From Saprospiraceae bacterium (GTDB lineage Bacteria; Bacteroidota; Bacteroidia; Chitinophagales; Saprospiraceae), in assembly GCA_020628085.1 (NCBI GenBank), contig JAHDFQ010000013.1, positions 1-50,075 on the forward strand: a stretch of 50,075 nucleotides of DNA, given 5' to 3'. Shown here one piece after another: positions 1 through 9,685 of the stretch (positions within the stretch are counted from its first letter, which is position 1; every line of letters starts with the position of its first letter). The notes under the pieces were generated by a model. That model ran no database searches and was not told where the DNA came from. It saw nothing but the letters and a program-made list of their open reading frames with translations. The position numbers and the translations under genes are program-made.

Positions 1-109
1 CGAAGAATAATTTAGGTTTTCATTCGATACATCATAGATAAAATAAATAATAGAATCATAGCTTTGAGGTTTTGATATGTTGAGAATATAAAATTCATTT
101 CTGCTCAAC

Positions 110-121
110 AGCCTGAAGGCT
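110..121. terminator. Small hairpin downstream of the PorP/SprF gene
   Basis: AGCCT and AGGCT arms separated by GA lie ten bases past the stop codon of the leftward PorP/SprF gene. There is no clear T-tract, so termination is only a possibility. Nothing else is recognisable in bases 1-130. Confidence 0.3.
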
Positions 122-130
122 ATTGTACGA

Positions 131-1249
131 TTAGCGAGCTAAGCCCTTCTGCCGATACCATGGATTTTCATAATTTGGTCGTAATGGTCCAAACGGACAA
201 TCTCCTTTTCGACGAATACCTCCACTCTGACTTGGTGCATTTTCAGTGCGTTTGCTTTGAATCGTGTAGGTCATAGATAACTCAATCGCTCCGAAACTAT
301 TGTTGGCGTACATGGCTTGTGAGACAGTGCTATCATAACTAATGCCAAGACTAAACGAGTTAGAAAAATCAAATTTTGTAGCTAGCACTATCGCATCTCC
401 ATAGCGTAGCCAAGCTCCAATATTCCAATACACAGGATTTTGTTGGTTTGATCCTTTAGCAAAAAGACGATTGAAGCGGAAATAAGAACCTAGCAGTAAT
501 TCTTGGTGAACAGCTTGTCTAGCATATTGAAAATCGGGCAATATGGAATATTTTCCTTTCTGAATCGTAATGTCTGCTCCGATATGAAAAGCTATTTTTT
601 TAAATAAAAACTCGCTATCATCTCGCATATACATACCTACTTCTGAATTAACACTTCTATTAAAAAAAGTAACATCAGGATTATTCAAGTGTGATAATGC
701 GATACCCCCGTGTAAGATTAGATTTTTCTCTACATAAGACAAGACGACTCCTGTTGAGTAATCCATCATACTGATATTTTGGCTCAACAAATCCATTTCT
801 TCGCCTTGTTCAAAACGGATTTTGGACGGATCGAATTGTTGTTGAAAACGACCTGCTTGAAAACCGACTCGAAGATATAAATCTCCTTTTCGGCTTCGTA
901 ATGAACCCATAAATTGTTGATACGAAAGTGATAAGACACTCGTGCTTGTTCTAAAATCTAAATCTCCAGCGGTATCATTTGCTAGACTTAATCCGATTCC
1001 AAAGAAGCTACCAATACGCTTGGTTTGTATTTTGGTTTCTGCAGAAAATGCCTGTGTAACATATGGCACTGGCACTTCTTGCCACTGTGAACGGTAATTT
1101 GCGATGAATCGTGCTTCACCACCGAATGCACCTGTTAATGCTGGATTTAAAAGCACTGGTGCGGCATGAAATTGGGAAAAATGAATGTCTTGTGCTTTTG
1201 CAGCAAAAACGGTTGTTAATATTGATATAAATAGTATAAGTTTTTTCAT
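131..1249 (-). CDS. PorP/SprF family type IX secretion membrane protein
   Basis: A 372-residue protein with an N-terminal signal peptide (hydrophobic residues 4-17, cleavage near AKA-Q20) followed by the family opening 'DIHFSQFHAAPVLLNPALTG', which is typical of PorP/SprF outer-membrane beta-barrel proteins. Such proteins act in the outer membrane. In Flavobacterium, SprF is needed for secretion of the adhesin SprB, whose C-terminal domain is of T9SS type B. Here the gene lies 67 bp downstream of, and on the same strand as, a giant type-B cargo gene, so I infer a dedicated SprF-like partner for that adhesin. Length fits the family (about 300-370). The ATG follows a TTTTTCTTT-rich stretch with no strong Shine-Dalgarno, as is common in this phylum. 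The family call is secure; the exact partner is inferred from adjacency. Confidence 0.9.
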   Translation of the reverse strand: MKKLILFISILTTVFAAKAQDIHFSQFHAAPVLLNPALTGAFGGEARFIANYRSQWQEVPVPYVTQAFSAETKIQTKRIGSFFGIGLSLANDTAGDLDFRTSTSVLSLSYQQFMGSLRSRKGDLYLRVGFQAGRFQQQFDPSKIRFEQGEEMDLLSQNISMMDYSTGVVLSYVEKNLILHGGIALSHLNNPDVTFFNRSVNSEVGMYMRDDSEFLFKKIAFHIGADITIQKGKYSILPDFQYARQAVHQELLLGSYFRFNRLFAKGSNQQNPVYWNIGAWLRYGDAIVLATKFDFSNSFSLGISYDSTVSQAMYANNSFGAIELSMTYTIQSKRTENAPSQSGGIRRKGDCPFGPLRPNYENPWYRQKGLAR

Positions 1250-1269
1250 GATTTTTCTTTTTTTTTACC

Positions 1270-1307
1270 ACAGAGCTAAACAGAGTTCAACGCAGAGGAC
1301 AACAGAG
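1270..1307. repeat. Phased ACAGAG short repeats between adhesin and PorP genes
   Basis: Four copies of (A/G)CAGAG start at 1270, 1280, 1292 and 1302, a spacing of 10-12 bp, in the 67-bp gap between the adhesin and its partner. Two more ACAGAG copies nine bases apart (19852 and 19861) sit just before the sigma-54 regulator gene. I do not know a function. Confidence 0.45.
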
Positions 1308-1316
1308 GTTTTCATC

Positions 1317-4300
1317 TTACTTTAAAATAGTGACGTTTCCTTTGGCGACATAGGGTTCTCCATTGAAGCAGTAACCTCGAATCATGTAGGCATAGACACC
1401 AGAATTGAGGGATTTCCCTTTGTGGGTACCGTACCATTTTTGACTAATATCATTGGTTTCAAAGACGAGTTCTCCCCAGCGATTCCAGATACGGACGTAT
1501 TCTAGTTCGTCGAGTCCTTCATTTTTATAAATCCAAAAACCATCGTTGATTCCGTCGCCATTTGGAGTAATTGCATTAGGCATTTCTATTAAACCAGATA
1601 TACAACCATCAATGAAATTGATCTGGATTTGATCTTGTGCCGTACAGCCAAAATCATCGGTTACAATGACTTCATACATTCCCGAATTATCAACTGTTAG
1701 GGTTGGATTAGGACAATCGTTACAACTATAATTATCTGAATTTGTCCATTGGTAGCTAACATTTGGTGTTCCTGTGGTTTGTAGATTAATTTGAGGGTTG
1801 TATGCCCAAACGGTGATGACTTCCTCTTCCATAATTATAATTTCAGGAGAAGGGTTGACCAACACAAACCAAGTATGAATACTATCACAACCGTTAGCAG
1901 CAGGATAAGTGTGTTCAATCTCCATCTGATCGTCAGTAAATTCATAATAAATGCCGTCTAACCAAAGTGAATCCGTTTCGCATATATAAATAGGAGATTC
2001 CGTGTAGGCAGGTTCATTCAAAATCAATATGATGGTATGGGTACTATCACAACCTGTTGCGGATGTATTTGTTTCGGTGTAAACACCTGCTTCTGACTCA
2101 AAATTATCAAAAACAAAGAGTTCTTCTCCATCACATATGTATAGCGTTTCTTCGGTAAAAATATTGGGTTCAAAAATAGCATATGTACAATGAATACTAT
2201 CGCAACCATTCGTATCTGAGTAGGTTTCACAAACTTGTTGGGTCGAAGTTATTTCATTTCCAAAAATAGTAAGTATCTCGCCCTCGCATGAGTAAACCGT
2301 ATCTTGTGTTTCAGATGAAGGAAGCATCGTAATCTGTATTTGAGCAATACTATCACAGCCTTCTTGACTGTCGTAAACACGTGTGTACATTCCGCTGCTC
2401 GTCATCCATTCACCAAAGACATTCGTACTATCTCCTGGACATAATTCTACTGCACTAAATGTATAGAATGTATCCAAAAGCACCAGTTCAATCGTTACAA
2501 GACTATCGCAACCATTGGATGATATAAAAGTTTCGGTATAAATGCCCGCCTCCGTTTCGGGGTTTCCAAAAACCATTTGTTGGTCGCCTGCACAGATACT
2601 GATCACGTCAGAAAAACTACTATTAGGTAGTACTTCAACATGAATCGTATGTGTACTATCACAACCATTTATAGAAGCATACATTTCAGAATACATACCA
2701 GACTCCTGTGTAAAATCATCAAAAATAGCTACTGAATCGCCCTCACAAATCGTTACCAACTCTTCTGTTTCATAAACCTCAAATACCGTCAACGCTATTC
2801 GGTGTAAACTATCGCAACCATTAACACTTGTGTAGGTTTCTTCAAAGATTCCTGATTCCGTTACTTCGTTTCCAAAGATTAAGACGCTTTCGCCAACACA
2901 AATAGATATTGTTTCTGTTTCAATACTATTATTGTTTACAATCAACTCGACTTGTAAAATGCTATCGCAACCATTTACAGTTTGTAAAGAATTGGTATAA
3001 ATACCGCTTTCATTTTCCAGATTTCCAAAGATTCCAATGCTTTCACCTGCACATATTTCTATAATTTCACTATTAAAGAAAGTATCATTAACGATTAACT
3101 CTATGGTTGCCAAACTATCACAGCCATTTGCAGCGGTAAAGTTCATTTCATAGATACCTGATTCCATTTCTGGATTTCCAAAAATATTAATTGGCGTTCC
3201 TGCACAAGTACTTACGGTTGTGAAAGAACTTATATTTTGAAGCATTTCTACCGTGATGGTATGTGTACTATCGCAGCCGTTTTCTGCTATAAAAATTTCT
3301 GAAAATTCACCCGATTCGGTGATTTGATTACCAAAAACTGAAACAGAATTTCCTTCGCAGAACGTCAACATTTCTTCTGTTTCAAAAACATCTAAAACAA
3401 TTAATTCAATTCTTATCAAACTATCACAACCATTAGGAGTCGTTAGTAATTGTTCATAGATATTTGCCTCTGTTTCAAGGTTTCCAAAAATATCGGTACT
3501 CTCACCTTGACAAATAGAAATGGATTGTTCTTCTAGGAACGTATCATAAATATTCAATTGGATTTGATGTGTACTATCACAGCCATTTTCTGCTATATAA
3601 ACTTGTTCATATAAACCTGCTTGTGTTTCTAAGTTTCCGAAAATATCAACACTCTCACCATTGCAAATGAATAATTCTTCACTTGTGAAAAAGGTGTCCA
3701 ATCGAACGATTGTCATACAAGCAATACTATCGCAACCGTTTTGAGCAACTAAAGTGTCGCACCAAGTATCCATCATTCTAAAGTCAGAATATTCAGGTCG
3801 ATCATCATCGCCATCACAAAGGAAAATATCTTGCTCGGTAAAGTAAGTAGGAAGATTTTCAACAGAAACGGTGTTTACATATTCACATCCATTTTCTGTT
3901 ATTGTCAAGGTATATTCTTGAACGTCTGTACCCGTAAATATAGGATTTGGACAATCAGAACAAGATAAATTCGTCGTTGGTGACCAAACGTAGCTGTAAT
4001 TATTATTGGTAATTAAGGTATCGGTATTATTATCAAACACTTCTATAGAAATAGAATCTTGACCACAAGTGGTTTGGCTTGGAATATAAAATCCGTCAAA
4101 ATCAGAACCACCAACAAAAACTGTATCTGTTACAAAACAACCTTCGTTCAAATAGGCATTAACGGTAATGGTATCATTAAAAGAATTGACTGATAAATCG
4201 TTAGTATTTTCGGCTAATATATCCGTTCCATCTGTCCACCAAATCGAATCGACTGGTATATTGATGGTAATATTCCAATCGGCTCCTTCACATAATAAAG

Positions 4301-7300
4301 TATCCGTTGTTGGAATTAAATCATCAATCTGATAAGCCGTTACATTAAAAATATAATCTTGAACACAGCCTGTTGCTCGTATTTCTTGTAGAGTATAAGT
4401 AGAAAGCATTGGATTCATATTACCCATTGGTAAATCAATCAAAGTACTCGGACAATCATCACAAGCAATACCTGCATCATCATCCCAATCATAAATAAAA
4501 GAAGGTTGACTTCTGACACCCAACTCAATACTTGACACACCACAAACAGTTGTATCAATTGTAGAAGTAGCATTAAGAGAAAGTTCTACAATTTGAGCAT
4601 TTGTTCCACAATCACAGTGTTTGCTCGGATCAATAACCGCCATTAAATTACAGGAAGCGGCATTGGATGGAAATACTAAAAACCCATTTAAACTAAAAGT
4701 TGAATCTACAAATAAAGTATCGTTATACGTTTCTGATTTGATATAATCGTCTCCTTCCGATAAATCACCGCTATAATCGGTATCAATATACAAGTCTACA
4801 ATGATTGGCTCACCAACTGTAGATACTAGACCTGAATTTTGAACGTCAATATCATAAAGCGCAATAGTTGCATTTGTATTTAAATTCGCTGTAAAACTCG
4901 TGATCTCAAAAACAGGGTTTTCCAACTGAAATGATTCAAAATCACTACCTGTTTCAATATCTACAGTACATGGTTCATTTGTTGCAACACATAATAGTTC
5001 TACAGGTCGAACGGTTTGTACTAAGAAAATATCACTTGCACAAGTATAATTATTGTCCAATTGAGCCGTCATTTCAAAACTCATTGTTCCAAACGTAAAA
5101 CCTACAGGCATTTGCCATGATAGTTGTACATGACTATTAACCATTTGAATCGTGGGTTCTCCCATGTCTGCATTTTGAATGGAATTGAATGATTCTGGAG
5201 TATAACTCAATCCTACGGGTAGCGTAATCATCACACTATCACCTTGCAAAACGGGTATAAAACTACCTTTATTAATCGCTACATTTATGGGAATTTCTTC
5301 CGCACAGTTATCGACAGGTTCAATATTAACATCAATACTTGTCGTGTATGGAGTCGTCGCTCCGTTGATGGAAATAGCATCTCCTGCAACGGCAACAGAA
5401 TTTTGAGTGTCATCGCAACGATTTTCATTGGTGGTATTAAAGACTAAATAGGAATTGGCAACAATTTCACAATCAGAGACTAATTTAAACCGAATAAAGA
5501 AAGTATTTAGCGGAAAATCAATCACACCAGCTAATCCATCTTGTGCGATAGACGGTTCATATTCCTGAATATCCCATTCCCAAAAACCAGTGGTTGCATT
5601 AAAAACAGGATCGGGTACATCTGCAAAAATAGTATTGTTGTAAGAAAATTGAGACGTTCCCGAAGCGATAGATAACCCGTTTGGAATATAAGATTGGAAA
5701 ACCACTTCGTACGCCCTCGCTCGATTAGCATTATACACTCGAATGGTATGATAATCTATCGTATCACATAAATCTGCGCCAGAACTTGGATTGGTTACGT
5801 CCATTTCTAGTTCTGGAAACTCGGGAACTACCGTAAACGTCATTGAATCTAAGCTACAAGCTGTAGAAATATCACCATCATATACCTCACAACCCCATCC
5901 ATAACGGATTTTTAAATTCTCTTCTTCACAAGTCAAATAATTTCCCAATAAAGATAAATACATGGTTTCCCCAAACGGAATACTATCTAAATGAAAAATA
6001 TTATTGGTAGATTGAATCGTATCTTCATTGACAATATTTACAACCGAAAAATTATCCAAAGCACCATTTTCAGATTCCACTTCCACCCAAACATTGTACA
6101 TATCTGCGTAAGCTGATAAATTTGTAATATCAAATAACCATTCTACATCATCGTTGTAACTCGAAATGGTTGGTCCGCTTACGGCAAATTCGAGATTTGG
6201 TTTATACACCGTTTTGGTCACATCTCGCTCAATGGTATAAAGCGAGTCACCTGCATTAAGCGTTAATGCTCCATTTCGACTTAAATATTGTTCTGGTTTG
6301 GGTGTATTAAATAGATAAGAAGCATCGTAAGTAACGTCTGTTTCATATTCAAATAAACCTGTTTCATCGCAGCCTGCTTGTGCTTCGTGATAGAGTAAAA
6401 TCACAAATTCTTCATCAGGAATACGCCCATCATCCATGTTATTTTCAATATGTGTTTTAATGTCATAAATCGCTTGATTGTTAGAAATAGAGACGGGTGC
6501 AATATTGGAAGAATACGTTGGATTAAAGTTAATATCAGCGATTTGTAATTCTTTAGGATTGAAAGTACTCGCTATTTCTGGATTAAAATAAAAGGTCGCA
6601 CCAGAGTAAAACCCAAAATTTCGATATTCCCACGGAAAGAAATTGTGTACACCACCAATTTGCTGGCTCATGGTCACCAAACGATCACTGAAATTACATA
6701 CCGCAAAGTCATTAGGCATGTCGATACTCATCATGAAACCAGTGATTTCCATTTCTCGGAAGAAAGCCGTACACGCATTTCCAGTCTTTTCATCGTTGGC
6801 ATTATTAATTTCAGCATATGGCGAAGCGTAAATATCATCCACTTTTTGAGACGGATGAAACCGTCCTTGACGAACGATATATTGATTTTCTAATAATAAA
6901 GAATCGCCATTTTCAAAAGAAAAATTTGGAGGTAGATTTGCACCAAGACCATTTAAAGTATTGACATTAATATCATATTCGATTTTTAGCGTATCAATAT
7001 TACCAAACTCGGTTTGTTGAGCTATAAAAGGAATATTTTCAATCACATATTTTTCGCCCGTTGAAATATCAATGTATGTCAATACAGCTGAAATATTTTC
7101 AATTCCTATAGGAGAAACTAAAAACTCATTATTATTTTGGTTAACACCGTTATTAATAGTCGTTCGAACAAAACCCTCTGTCATATTGGTGTACCCTAAA
7201 GTTCCCATAATCGCTGGAATTTGCTCGTAAATCGTATCACCTGTAATTGCTCGATCCTGACGGATGCGTTCGAAGTTAATTTCTCCCGTTTCGTCCGCAA

Positions 7301-9149
7301 TTCGGTCATTGTTGTTATCAGGTAAACCTGTATTCATACGTTCAAACGTATAATCGTAAATACAGATGTTTCCGATATTGCCAGGATCAACCTCACAAAC
7401 TACCGTAAAGGTTTCTGCCAAAGTACATGGATCAATTCCACAAGAACCGTCTGTTGGACAATCATCATCCAAGTAGATATGTGCATCGACGGCGACACTT
7501 TCAATTTCAACAGCGACGTTTCCGCCACCACAAGAAATGAAGGCATCTATAGAAATAAATTCACTAGCATTTGTTAATGGAAAATCGTAGAAAACTTCTA
7601 AAATCCCAGTTGCTTCATCATAAGAAAAAGAAGACGGCGTTTCACCACCAACCAATTCTAAAGAAGCAATATCACCATCCCAGATTACTCGATCGGACAA
7701 GTTGAATTGTAAGTGTAAAAATCCTTCTGGGTGGTTCAAATATTCGGTGTCCACTTGATAGTTCAAACTAATGGTATCTCCTTCGTTGATCGAACTGGTA
7801 GAGGCATTAAAATCGTGAGATAAGCTAGCTACATTACTCGATAAATTGATGCCACCAATTGTTTCTTGATTGGCTGGGCAGCCTTCAAAATAAGAATGTG
7901 TATATAACCAACCACTAACTATTTCATTACAAAACGGAATACAATAATACATTTCCCAATTGATGTGAATGGAGTCACCAGGTGCTAATTCATCCAGTAA
8001 AATACTCATATCCTCCAATGTCCCAGCAGGATTGAGGCAATCTATTAACTCAGGTGCGCTTACGTCTACTGAGTTTGTAATTTGGTACGGAATATCTACG
8101 CCACCTTGACTCACATTAATCGACAAAGGATCAATTCCACTAATGGAATCCACCGCTAAAACAGAAAAAGTAATGTTATATGCCGTTGCATTCCCTTGAT
8201 TGACAATAGTCATGGCTTGAGTGGTTGGCGTATCGCCACAATAACAGGTTTCATCCACAGGTTGAGATAAAAAAAGTAAATCTGGATTGGCAAGGTTGGG
8301 ATCTACAATCAAGTTAGCAAAAACTTGATCGGACTGACATACTTCATCATTACATCCCCAAGCGGCATTGAAAGTTGAAAAGCCGTTTTCACAAGTTGTA
8401 ATTACAATTTGTTCTGTAATGGTGATCGTTTCATTATTTTCAAACAAAGCATCGCCATCACCAATAGCCACAAAATCAGTTTCATTTAAAAGGGTCGTAT
8501 AACCCATATTGGTTTGATCGGTTATTGTTCCGTTTTCTGTTCCCAAAACTACGGCACTTCCAGAAGAGGTGTTTGAAAATATAAAGTTATCTAAAGAACC
8601 CAATCTAGTGTTTTGAATGGTAATTGTTCGGGTAATCGTATCACCTACGGAAACAATACCATTTTGAGGATCGACATTGGTGATGACCAGTAAAGGTGTT
8701 GCTATTGAAAATGGATTAGAAAAATTAGTGGTTGGATTATTACCGTCATGATTAGCTGTAAAAATATTTTGGAAGATCGTTCCTGCATTGATGTCGTCAT
8801 ATAGATCACAGTTAGCTTCTACTAGAAAAGCAAAAGATACGCTCGCACCAGAATCTAGGTTTGGGGTAGTAAAACTAGGAACATTATTATCAGAAGCATT
8901 TACGGTAATTGTAGTATCGCTCAATATAGAGTTTTCTACATATTGGATGCCATTGGGCAAAGTTACCGTCAATTCTATTCCGTAGAGGCTGTCCATCGTA
9001 ACATTGCTAAGGGTCACATTCAACGTATCACTTCCACAAACTTCCAAACCATCGGGATTAGAATAACTGATCGAAAAATCATTTTGTGCTTGTATAGCTA
9101 AACTCGTCATAACAGCCCACAGCAAAATAAATGTTTGCTTAATTCTCAT
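1317..9149 (-). CDS. Giant secreted adhesin-like protein with 13 Cys-paired repeats and T9SS type B (gliding motility-associated) C-terminal domain
   Basis: A 2610-residue protein. Residues 1-21 are a signal peptide (cleavage near IQA-Q22). Residues about 30-1500 resemble DUF11-like extracellular domains of secreted Bacteroidota proteins, rich in Asp, Asn and Thr. Residues about 1560-1765 and 2440-2510 hold Ig/PKD-like segments with the motif C-x-DCP. Residues about 1767-2433 are 13 tandem units of about 51 residues, each with the pattern ICxGES-(IFGN)-(ESGIY)-NGCDS and two conserved cysteines. Residues about 2515-2610 form the gliding motility-associated C-terminal domain ('PNAITPNGDGINDGFWI'), the type B T9SS signal. 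The protein should be exported through the T9SS and displayed at or released from the surface. The next gene downstream is a PorP/SprF protein, matching the known SprB/SprF pairing. The ligand is unknown; an adhesin or gliding role is inferred from the architecture. Confidence 0.9.
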   Translation of the reverse strand: MRIKQTFILLWAVMTSLAIQAQNDFSISYSNPDGLEVCGSDTLNVTLSNVTMDSLYGIELTVTLPNGIQYVENSILSDTTITVNASDNNVPSFTTPNLDSGASVSFAFLVEANCDLYDDINAGTIFQNIFTANHDGNNPTTNFSNPFSIATPLLVITNVDPQNGIVSVGDTITRTITIQNTRLGSLDNFIFSNTSSGSAVVLGTENGTITDQTNMGYTTLLNETDFVAIGDGDALFENNETITITEQIVITTCENGFSTFNAAWGCNDEVCQSDQVFANLIVDPNLANPDLLFLSQPVDETCYCGDTPTTQAMTIVNQGNATAYNITFSVLAVDSISGIDPLSINVSQGGVDIPYQITNSVDVSAPELIDCLNPAGTLEDMSILLDELAPGDSIHINWEMYYCIPFCNEIVSGWLYTHSYFEGCPANQETIGGINLSSNVASLSHDFNASTSSINEGDTISLNYQVDTEYLNHPEGFLHLQFNLSDRVIWDGDIASLELVGGETPSSFSYDEATGILEVFYDFPLTNASEFISIDAFISCGGGNVAVEIESVAVDAHIYLDDDCPTDGSCGIDPCTLAETFTVVCEVDPGNIGNICIYDYTFERMNTGLPDNNNDRIADETGEINFERIRQDRAITGDTIYEQIPAIMGTLGYTNMTEGFVRTTINNGVNQNNNEFLVSPIGIENISAVLTYIDISTGEKYVIENIPFIAQQTEFGNIDTLKIEYDINVNTLNGLGANLPPNFSFENGDSLLLENQYIVRQGRFHPSQKVDDIYASPYAEINNANDEKTGNACTAFFREMEITGFMMSIDMPNDFAVCNFSDRLVTMSQQIGGVHNFFPWEYRNFGFYSGATFYFNPEIASTFNPKELQIADINFNPTYSSNIAPVSISNNQAIYDIKTHIENNMDDGRIPDEEFVILLYHEAQAGCDETGLFEYETDVTYDASYLFNTPKPEQYLSRNGALTLNAGDSLYTIERDVTKTVYKPNLEFAVSGPTISSYNDDVEWLFDITNLSAYADMYNVWVEVESENGALDNFSVVNIVNEDTIQSTNNIFHLDSIPFGETMYLSLLGNYLTCEEENLKIRYGWGCEVYDGDISTACSLDSMTFTVVPEFPELEMDVTNPSSGADLCDTIDYHTIRVYNANRARAYEVVFQSYIPNGLSIASGTSQFSYNNTIFADVPDPVFNATTGFWEWDIQEYEPSIAQDGLAGVIDFPLNTFFIRFKLVSDCEIVANSYLVFNTTNENRCDDTQNSVAVAGDAISINGATTPYTTSIDVNIEPVDNCAEEIPINVAINKGSFIPVLQGDSVMITLPVGLSYTPESFNSIQNADMGEPTIQMVNSHVQLSWQMPVGFTFGTMSFEMTAQLDNNYTCASDIFLVQTVRPVELLCVATNEPCTVDIETGSDFESFQLENPVFEITSFTANLNTNATIALYDIDVQNSGLVSTVGEPIIVDLYIDTDYSGDLSEGDDYIKSETYNDTLFVDSTFSLNGFLVFPSNAASCNLMAVIDPSKHCDCGTNAQIVELSLNATSTIDTTVCGVSSIELGVRSQPSFIYDWDDDAGIACDDCPSTLIDLPMGNMNPMLSTYTLQEIRATGCVQDYIFNVTAYQIDDLIPTTDTLLCEGADWNITINIPVDSIWWTDGTDILAENTNDLSVNSFNDTITVNAYLNEGCFVTDTVFVGGSDFDGFYIPSQTTCGQDSISIEVFDNNTDTLITNNNYSYVWSPTTNLSCSDCPNPIFTGTDVQEYTLTITENGCEYVNTVSVENLPTYFTEQDIFLCDGDDDRPEYSDFRMMDTWCDTLVAQNGCDSIACMTIVRLDTFFTSEELFICNGESVDIFGNLETQAGLYEQVYIAENGCDSTHQIQLNIYDTFLEEQSISICQGESTDIFGNLETEANIYEQLLTTPNGCDSLIRIELIVLDVFETEEMLTFCEGNSVSVFGNQITESGEFSEIFIAENGCDSTHTITVEMLQNISSFTTVSTCAGTPINIFGNPEMESGIYEMNFTAANGCDSLATIELIVNDTFFNSEIIEICAGESIGIFGNLENESGIYTNSLQTVNGCDSILQVELIVNNNSIETETISICVGESVLIFGNEVTESGIFEETYTSVNGCDSLHRIALTVFEVYETEELVTICEGDSVAIFDDFTQESGMYSEMYASINGCDSTHTIHVEVLPNSSFSDVISICAGDQQMVFGNPETEAGIYTETFISSNGCDSLVTIELVLLDTFYTFSAVELCPGDSTNVFGEWMTSSGMYTRVYDSQEGCDSIAQIQITMLPSSETQDTVYSCEGEILTIFGNEITSTQQVCETYSDTNGCDSIHCTYAIFEPNIFTEETLYICDGEELFVFDNFESEAGVYTETNTSATGCDSTHTIILILNEPAYTESPIYICETDSLWLDGIYYEFTDDQMEIEHTYPAANGCDSIHTWFVLVNPSPEIIIMEEEVITVWAYNPQINLQTTGTPNVSYQWTNSDNYSCNDCPNPTLTVDNSGMYEVIVTDDFGCTAQDQIQINFIDGCISGLIEMPNAITPNGDGINDGFWIYKNEGLDELEYVRIWNRWGELVFETNDISQKWYGTHKGKSLNSGVYAYMIRGYCFNGEPYVAKGNVTILK
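1850..3850 (-). repeat. 13 tandem 153-bp coding repeats (51-residue units) inside the giant adhesin
   Basis: The NGCDS-coding sequence recurs with a period close to 153 bp (for example near 2962, 3115, 3268 and 3421), with a few units of 150 or 156 bp. The protein units keep two Cys, a Gly-Asp/Glu-Ser and an NGCDS motif, while the DNA has diverged. The first unit (CDGDDD) and the last (ICETDS) are the most divergent, as is usual at the ends of an array grown by internal duplication. Confidence 0.85.
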
Positions 9150-9685
9150 AGCGTATTTACATTTAGAAATATGAAATCAATTTGTATCCATAGGCAAATT
9201 ATGAATACAGCGAGCTGAGATAGTTATTTATAGAGGTAAAAGAGGTTGATACTGTTTCGTATCTTAATTATTAAAACAATATAAATGGATTGTCAAAAAA
9301 GCTAAACCAAGCAAGCTGAGGATTTGTGACACTTTGGGCTATTTACATTAAAAAAAATCTTCAATCAAAATATATTCAATACGTTGTTTAGAATGGGGAA
9401 AATCGAACCAAAATTAGACTTCTTGTTCTATTTTCAGCTTTAAATAAATTACCAATTTTGTAAATTCATTGTTGTAAAATCCGACCATTTCTAACGCTTC
9501 TATTTAAAATTTTAACAGTTTTTACAGACATTTCTCTTTATTTTTTCACCAATTCTTTATAAAAATTATCGGAACTATTCCCCCCTTTTTTTTGTAAGTG
9601 AAGAAAACCTATTATAAAAAATAAATACTTCCACCCAATGCTGTACCTTTGGGCTTCAAATTTTTTAAAATAAAAAGTAGTATTC
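9150..9685. other. Divergent intergenic region between the adhesin and argS
   Basis: 536 bp, AT-rich. It must carry the promoters for the leftward adhesin operon and for argS. On the minus strand TAATTTTG (9416 to 9409) matches the Bacteroidota -7 box, but I see no matching -33 element. On the plus strand TACCTTTG lies at 9644. A run of C5 then T8 at 9581-9593 is notable but unexplained. I see no gene or RNA. Confidence 0.4.
9644..9651 (+). promoter_or_regulatory. Candidate -7 box for argS
   Basis: TACCTTTG fits the Bacteroidota primary-sigma -7 consensus TAnnTTTG and lies 34 bp before the argS start codon. No good -33 TTTG is present about 19-20 bp upstream, so this is a partial promoter match. 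Confidence 0.45.

Noticed and set aside
1405-1420. TTCCC-TTTGT-GGG sequence resembling the EPS operator
   Set aside because: It lies within the adhesin coding region, the right arm is incomplete, and there is no promoter nearby.
1850-3850. Regular 153-bp repeat spacing that could suggest a CRISPR or satellite array
   Set aside because: The repeats are in frame, diverged at the DNA level and conserved as protein units of the adhesin.
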